A stretch of DNA of 64,000 nucleotides from NCBI RefSeq assembly GCF_040147005.1, contig NZ_JAMSHO010000001.1:620001-684000 (forward strand), in the 5' to 3' direction. The position numbers and the translations under genes were made by a program. Below the pieces are notes generated by a model, which searched no databases, had not been told where the DNA came from, and saw nothing but the letters and a program-made list of their open reading frames with translations. Positions 60,745 through 64,000 of this stretch are shown here, piece after piece. Each line of letters begins with the position of its first letter. Within the stretch, counting starts at the first letter, position 1. Source of the DNA: Halomonas sp. H10-9-1 (lineage in GTDB: Bacteria > Pseudomonadota > Gammaproteobacteria > Pseudomonadales > Halomonadaceae).

Positions 60745-62874
60745 TCAGAACTCGTAGCGGGCGGAGAGCCAGAGGCGGCGACCTTCCTCGCTGTTGGCGT
60801 AGACGTTGCCGTAGCTGGCGCCGCCATCGTAGGCACGGTAGTCGACGAAGTCCTTGTCGAACAGATTCTGGACCGTGGCGCTGACGGTAAAGGCATCGGA
60901 GACCTGATAGCTGCCGCCCAGGTGGAACAGGGCATAGGACTCGAAGTCGCCCAGGTCATCGAAGGAGGGTGCGCCGCGTACCCGCTCACGGTTGCGGTAG
61001 CGTTCGCTGCGGTACTCGCCGGAGAGCCAGGTGCTGAGCCGTTCGGTAGTCTGCCAGCGCAGGGTGCCATTGACCGCATGCTCCGGGGTATCGGTCAGCG
61101 GCTCGCCCTTCTGTGCACCGCTCTTCTGCTCGCTGTCGGTATAGGTGTAGTTGGCGCTCAGGTTGACGCTCTCCGAGAGCTGGATGCGCGTGGAGAGCTC
61201 GATGCCCTGGGTCTCGGCCTCGTCGATATTGATATCCTGAGAGTAGGTGCCATCGGGGATCATCGGGTCACCGCTGACCACGATATCCGGGCCGGAGGCG
61301 ATCTTGTCGTCGAAGCGGTTATGGAACAGCGTGGCGCTGGCCATGAAACCCTCGCCGTTATCGTACTGGGCGGCGAGTTCGCTGCTGGTGCTCGTCTCCG
61401 GCTGCAGGTCCGGGTTGCCGATGGTCAGGATGGTGCCCTGGCCGGTGACGCCGTTGACCCCATTGTGCAAGTCGTTGAGTGAGGGTGTCTTGTAGCCGCG
61501 GCTGATGCCGCCCTTGAGCGTCCAGTCGTCGGTAGCGCTCCATACCAGGTAGCCGCGCGGGCTGAACTGGCTGCCGAAGGCGTCGTGGTGGTCGTAACGG
61601 CCACCCAGGGTCAGGGCCCAGTCCTCGGCCAGCCACCACTCGTCCTCGGCGAACAACGCCCAGGTGGTCTGGGAGAACTCCTCGGTGGCTAGCCCATCGG
61701 TCAGCTCGGAATCCATCCACTGGCCGCCGAGCGTAGTCATATGGTCGCCCAGCGGCATCACGAACTTGCTGTCGAGCACGGTATTGGTGGTCTCAAGCTC
61801 GCGGGCCCCGCCACCGATGATGCTCGGGAAGCCGGCATAGGGTTGCCCAATGGTGCCGGGGATGGTGCGCCCGGTGGTCTCGGTGGTGTTGTGCATCAGG
61901 CTCGATTCCAGGGTGCCGGAGGCGAAGCGCCCGGTATGCCCGATGGCGAGCTGGTGGCGCTCGAAGCGCAGCTCATCGCTGTAGCCGTTGGCCTTGCCCG
62001 GGGCGGGTTCGCAGCTGCGGGTGCGCCCGTCCAGGGTGCCCAGCTGGCAGTCATCGTTGTTGAAGCGCTGGCGACTGGTCTCGCCATCGAGCCACAGCTC
62101 GTGATCCTGGTGGGGGGTCAGGGTCAGCTTGGCCCCCAGGCTATAGATGTCGCCCTCCACGGGGCTTGGACCGCGCTGACTGACCGGCACCTCGGTACCG
62201 TCCGCCTCGGTATAGGTGAGGCTCGAGGCATCACGCTCATAGAAGCGGCCGCGGACCTGTAGCCCCAGGGTCTCCTCGACCAGTGGGCCGCTGGCATAGA
62301 CGCTAGTCTCGCGGCTGTCGCCGAACTCGTCGTGCTCGTTGAGGGTGGTTTCGGCCTGTACCGAGCCGCTCCATTCATCGCCCACCTTGCGGGTGATGAT
62401 ATTGATCACCCCGCCCATGGCATCGGAGCCGTAGAGGGTCGACATCGGGCCGCGGATCACCTCTATGCGCTCGATCGCCGAGACCGGCGGGAAGAAGCTG
62501 GTGGAGGTCTCGCCGAAGCCGTTGGGCGTCACGCTGCCGGCGGTGTTCTGACGGCGACCGTCGATCAGGATCAGGGTGTAGTCGCTGGGCATGCCGCGGA
62601 TGCTGATGTTGCGACCGCCGGTCTTGCCCACCTGGCCGCCCACGTCGACGCCCTCCACGTCGCGCAGGGCATCGGCGATGCTGGTGACCCGCTTCTCCTC
62701 CAGCTCCTGGCGGCTGATCACCGAGATGCTGGCCGGTGCCTCGGCCATGGCCTGCTCGAAGCCGGCGGCGGTGACCACGATGTTATCCAGTTGCTGGCTC
62801 TCCTGGGCCAGGGCGGTGGAAGCGGTGGCCAGGGCCACGGCGCTGACCAGGGCATGAGGGGTGAAGCGGTTCAT
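60745..62874 (-). CDS. TonB-dependent siderophore receptor (CirA/FepA-like)
   Basis: 709 residues with a signal peptide (ATASTALAQ). A TonB-box-like stretch (NIVVTAAG) is followed by the plug domain (about 40-150: ISVISRQELEEKRVTSIADAL, IRGPMSTLYGSDAMGGVINI) and a 22-strand barrel ending in RLWLSARYEF with terminal Phe. It imports ferric siderophore or catecholate compounds through the outer membrane. A Fur box lies 14 bases upstream of the start codon, so iron limitation should induce it. It has a paralogue immediately upstream. Confidence 0.92.
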   Translation of the reverse strand: MNRFTPHALVSAVALATASTALAQESQQLDNIVVTAAGFEQAMAEAPASISVISRQELEEKRVTSIADALRDVEGVDVGGQVGKTGGRNISIRGMPSDYTLILIDGRRQNTAGSVTPNGFGETSTSFFPPVSAIERIEVIRGPMSTLYGSDAMGGVINIITRKVGDEWSGSVQAETTLNEHDEFGDSRETSVYASGPLVEETLGLQVRGRFYERDASSLTYTEADGTEVPVSQRGPSPVEGDIYSLGAKLTLTPHQDHELWLDGETSRQRFNNDDCQLGTLDGRTRSCEPAPGKANGYSDELRFERHQLAIGHTGRFASGTLESSLMHNTTETTGRTIPGTIGQPYAGFPSIIGGGARELETTNTVLDSKFVMPLGDHMTTLGGQWMDSELTDGLATEEFSQTTWALFAEDEWWLAEDWALTLGGRYDHHDAFGSQFSPRGYLVWSATDDWTLKGGISRGYKTPSLNDLHNGVNGVTGQGTILTIGNPDLQPETSTSSELAAQYDNGEGFMASATLFHNRFDDKIASGPDIVVSGDPMIPDGTYSQDINIDEAETQGIELSTRIQLSESVNLSANYTYTDSEQKSGAQKGEPLTDTPEHAVNGTLRWQTTERLSTWLSGEYRSERYRNRERVRGAPSFDDLGDFESYALFHLGGSYQVSDAFTVSATVQNLFDKDFVDYRAYDGGASYGNVYANSEEGRRLWLSARYEF

Positions 62875-62887
62875 GGCATTCCTTGAA

Positions 62888-62902
62888 TGATAGTGATTAT
62901 CA
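62888..62902. promoter_or_regulatory. Fur box of the TonB-dependent receptor gene
   Basis: TGATAGTGATTATCA: a 7-1-7 inverted repeat with one mismatch, near the Fur consensus. It sits 14-28 bases upstream of the start codon, where repressor binding would block transcription. Confidence 0.75.
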
Positions 62903-63014
62903 GAAGTGTTGAGAGTCTATAAGAGAAAGCTCCCTAATTGATAGCCTTTCTCATGAAACGCCGTGTTGCAGGGAGTGGAACGTCTGGCGTAGGGGCGATA
63001 CGAGCCACGACAAC

Positions 63015-63033
63015 GCCCCGGCGTGGCCGGGGC
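63015..63033 (-). terminator. Hairpin after the upstream TonB-dependent receptor gene
   Basis: GCCCCGGC (63015-63022) and GCCGGGGC (63026-63033) form an 8-bp stem around GTG, 75 bases after the receptor stop. It lacks a T-tract but copies the sequence of the terminator at 60680-60698 with one base changed. Confidence 0.6.
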
Positions 63034-63107
63034 GCAGCATCGGGGGGAGGTTGGGAGGATAGGAGGCCTGGCGGTGAGGCGGCGGGGACCGCGGCAGGGC
63101 GCGAGGC

Positions 63108-64000
63108 CTAGAAGTCCACGGTGAGTCCCAGGTTGAGCTGGCGACCATCGAGCACGACCTCGTAGTCGTCGTTGGTGACCTCCTTGTCGCCGATGTTGTA
63201 GAGGCCGGCCTTGACGCGGGCCTTGTCATTCAGGGCGTAGACCAGGCCGGCATCGACGAAGCCGTAGCCGGGGGTGCCGTCGCTCATGCTGCTGCGGCCC
63301 AGGTAATCGCTGGTCTCGCCGCGAATATTGTTCTGCACCCAGAGGTTGAGGTCGCGGGTGGCCTGCCAGTCGAGCAGCACGTTGAACATGTGCTCGGGGA
63401 TCTTGTTGAGCGGCTCACCGGCGAACTCCCCGGTCTTCTGCTCGGAGTCGGTGTAGGTGTAGCTGGAGGTGAGGCTCAGCCGGGGCGTGATGTCATAGCC
63501 CAGCGCCAGCTCCACCCCCTGCATCTCCGCCTCGTCGATGTTCTTGCGGGTGCTCAGGAAGACGAATTCGTTGCCGGCGTAGGAGCAGGTCCAGGTGGCG
63601 GGGTCGTTGCGGTCGGCATCGGGGGTCTCGCAGAGGCGATCCTCGGCGATCTTGTCATCGAAGCGGGTGTGAAACAGCGTCGCGCTGGCGTTCAGGCGCC
63701 CTGCGGCATCGTTGTAGGCGACACCGAGCTCGTAGTTGGTGCTGGTCTCCGGGTCGAGGTCCGTGTTGCCGATGATCAGGGCGCGCGGATGCGGGGCGGG
63801 GGAGCCGCCGCCGCCGGTGCCGCGTCCGAAGCCTTCGGTGGCATCCGATAGGCTTGGCTGCTTGTAGCCGGTGGAGACGCCGCCCTTGAGGGTCCACTCC
63901 GGGGTCAGGTGATAGTTGGCGTAGACGCGGGGCGAGAGGTGGCCGCCGAACAGTTCGTCGTCGTCGTAGCGCACCCCGGTGGTCAGGTTGAGGTCGTCGG
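63108..64000 (-). CDS. TonB-dependent siderophore receptor, C-terminal part (cut by window edge)
   Basis: About 297 codons of the barrel end of a second receptor; the 5' part lies past base 64000. It ends LNLGLTVDF with terminal Phe. Strand motifs (GGVSTGYKQPSL, ASATLFHTRFDDKIA, SSYTYTDSEQKTGEFAGEPL, IPEHMFNVLLDW) align with the neighbouring receptor (NYTYTDSEQKSGAQKGEPL), so the two are paralogues. An insert with three cysteines' worth of sequence (DRLCETPDADRNDPATWTC) is absent from the neighbour. It probably transports a related ligand. Confidence 0.9.
   Translation of the reverse strand, partial: DDLNLTTGVRYDDDELFGGHLSPRVYANYHLTPEWTLKGGVSTGYKQPSLSDATEGFGRGTGGGGSPAPHPRALIIGNTDLDPETSTNYELGVAYNDAAGRLNASATLFHTRFDDKIAEDRLCETPDADRNDPATWTCSYAGNEFVFLSTRKNIDEAEMQGVELALGYDITPRLSLTSSYTYTDSEQKTGEFAGEPLNKIPEHMFNVLLDWQATRDLNLWVQNNIRGETSDYLGRSSMSDGTPGYGFVDAGLVYALNDKARVKAGLYNIGDKEVTNDDYEVVLDGRQLNLGLTVDF

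Overview
The window reads as a chromosomal segment of a GC-rich, moderately halophilic gammaproteobacterium of the Halomonas type (family Halomonadaceae). This is inferred, because no rRNA is present. The grounds are two complete or partial Mrp Na+/H+ antiporter operons, a betaine/choline BCCT carrier beside a glycine-betaine ABC transporter, a PHA-granule-type regulator, acidic periplasmic proteins, and the Pseudomonas-like order murU-amgK // lptD-surA-pdxA-rsmA-apaG-apaH. Nearly all of the DNA is ordinary, densely packed chromosomal sequence. I see no tRNA, rRNA, CRISPR array, transposase or prophage gene.

Layout. 1-9448: two divergent Mrp antiporter operons, one on the minus strand with a fused subunit A/B and cut by the window edge, one complete A-G operon on the plus strand. 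9.6-16.5 kb: a lytic transglycosylase lipoprotein, a retropepsin-like protein, rsmE, a PhaR-type regulator, purD, a thioesterase, a phosphoribulokinase homologue, a HIT protein and an OsmC protein. 16.6-26.4 kb: cell-wall recycling (murU, amgK) divergent from the outer-membrane-biogenesis operon lptD-surA-pdxA, then rsmA-apaG-apaH, glpE and cca. 26.5-33.7 kb: folK-folB, plsY, tsaD and the macromolecular-synthesis cluster rpsU-dnaG-rpoD with its internal terminator. 34-39.5 kb: a LivGFKHM-type amino-acid ABC operon. 39.5-42.7 kb: a LysR regulator divergent from the glutathione-dependent formaldehyde pathway (frmA, fghA). 42.8-48 kb: mtgA, a drug/metabolite exporter, a DUF4168 protein, and a cNMP/CBS/nucleotidyltransferase protein paired with a DEDDh exonuclease. 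48-53.3 kb: osmoprotectant uptake (BCCT and opuAA-AB-AC). 53.5-57.4 kb: a sigma-54 promoter, two small exported acidic proteins and a convergent NtrC-type two-component system. 57.4-64 kb: a PQQ-type sugar dehydrogenase interrupted by an amber codon, an AEC carrier, a LysR regulator and two paralogous TonB-dependent siderophore receptors.

The observations I would follow up first are these. (1) A dispersed intergenic element present twice (22675-22770 and, inverted, 40511-40601). Its two internal hairpins show paired base changes, and each presents an AGGGAN hexaloop within CANGGANG, the CsrA/RsmA recognition pattern. (2) A natural SurA that lacks both parvulin domains while keeping the N- and C-terminal chaperone parts. 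(3) A self-contained sigma-54 envelope module (promoter, lipoprotein, Asp/Glu-rich exported protein, kinase and GAFTGA activator) that resembles the ZraPSR arrangement with unrelated exported proteins. (4) An amber-interrupted sugar dehydrogenase and a 14-codon universal-stress-protein remnant with an intact ribosome-binding site.

All calls come from reading the sequence and translations. No database search was run.
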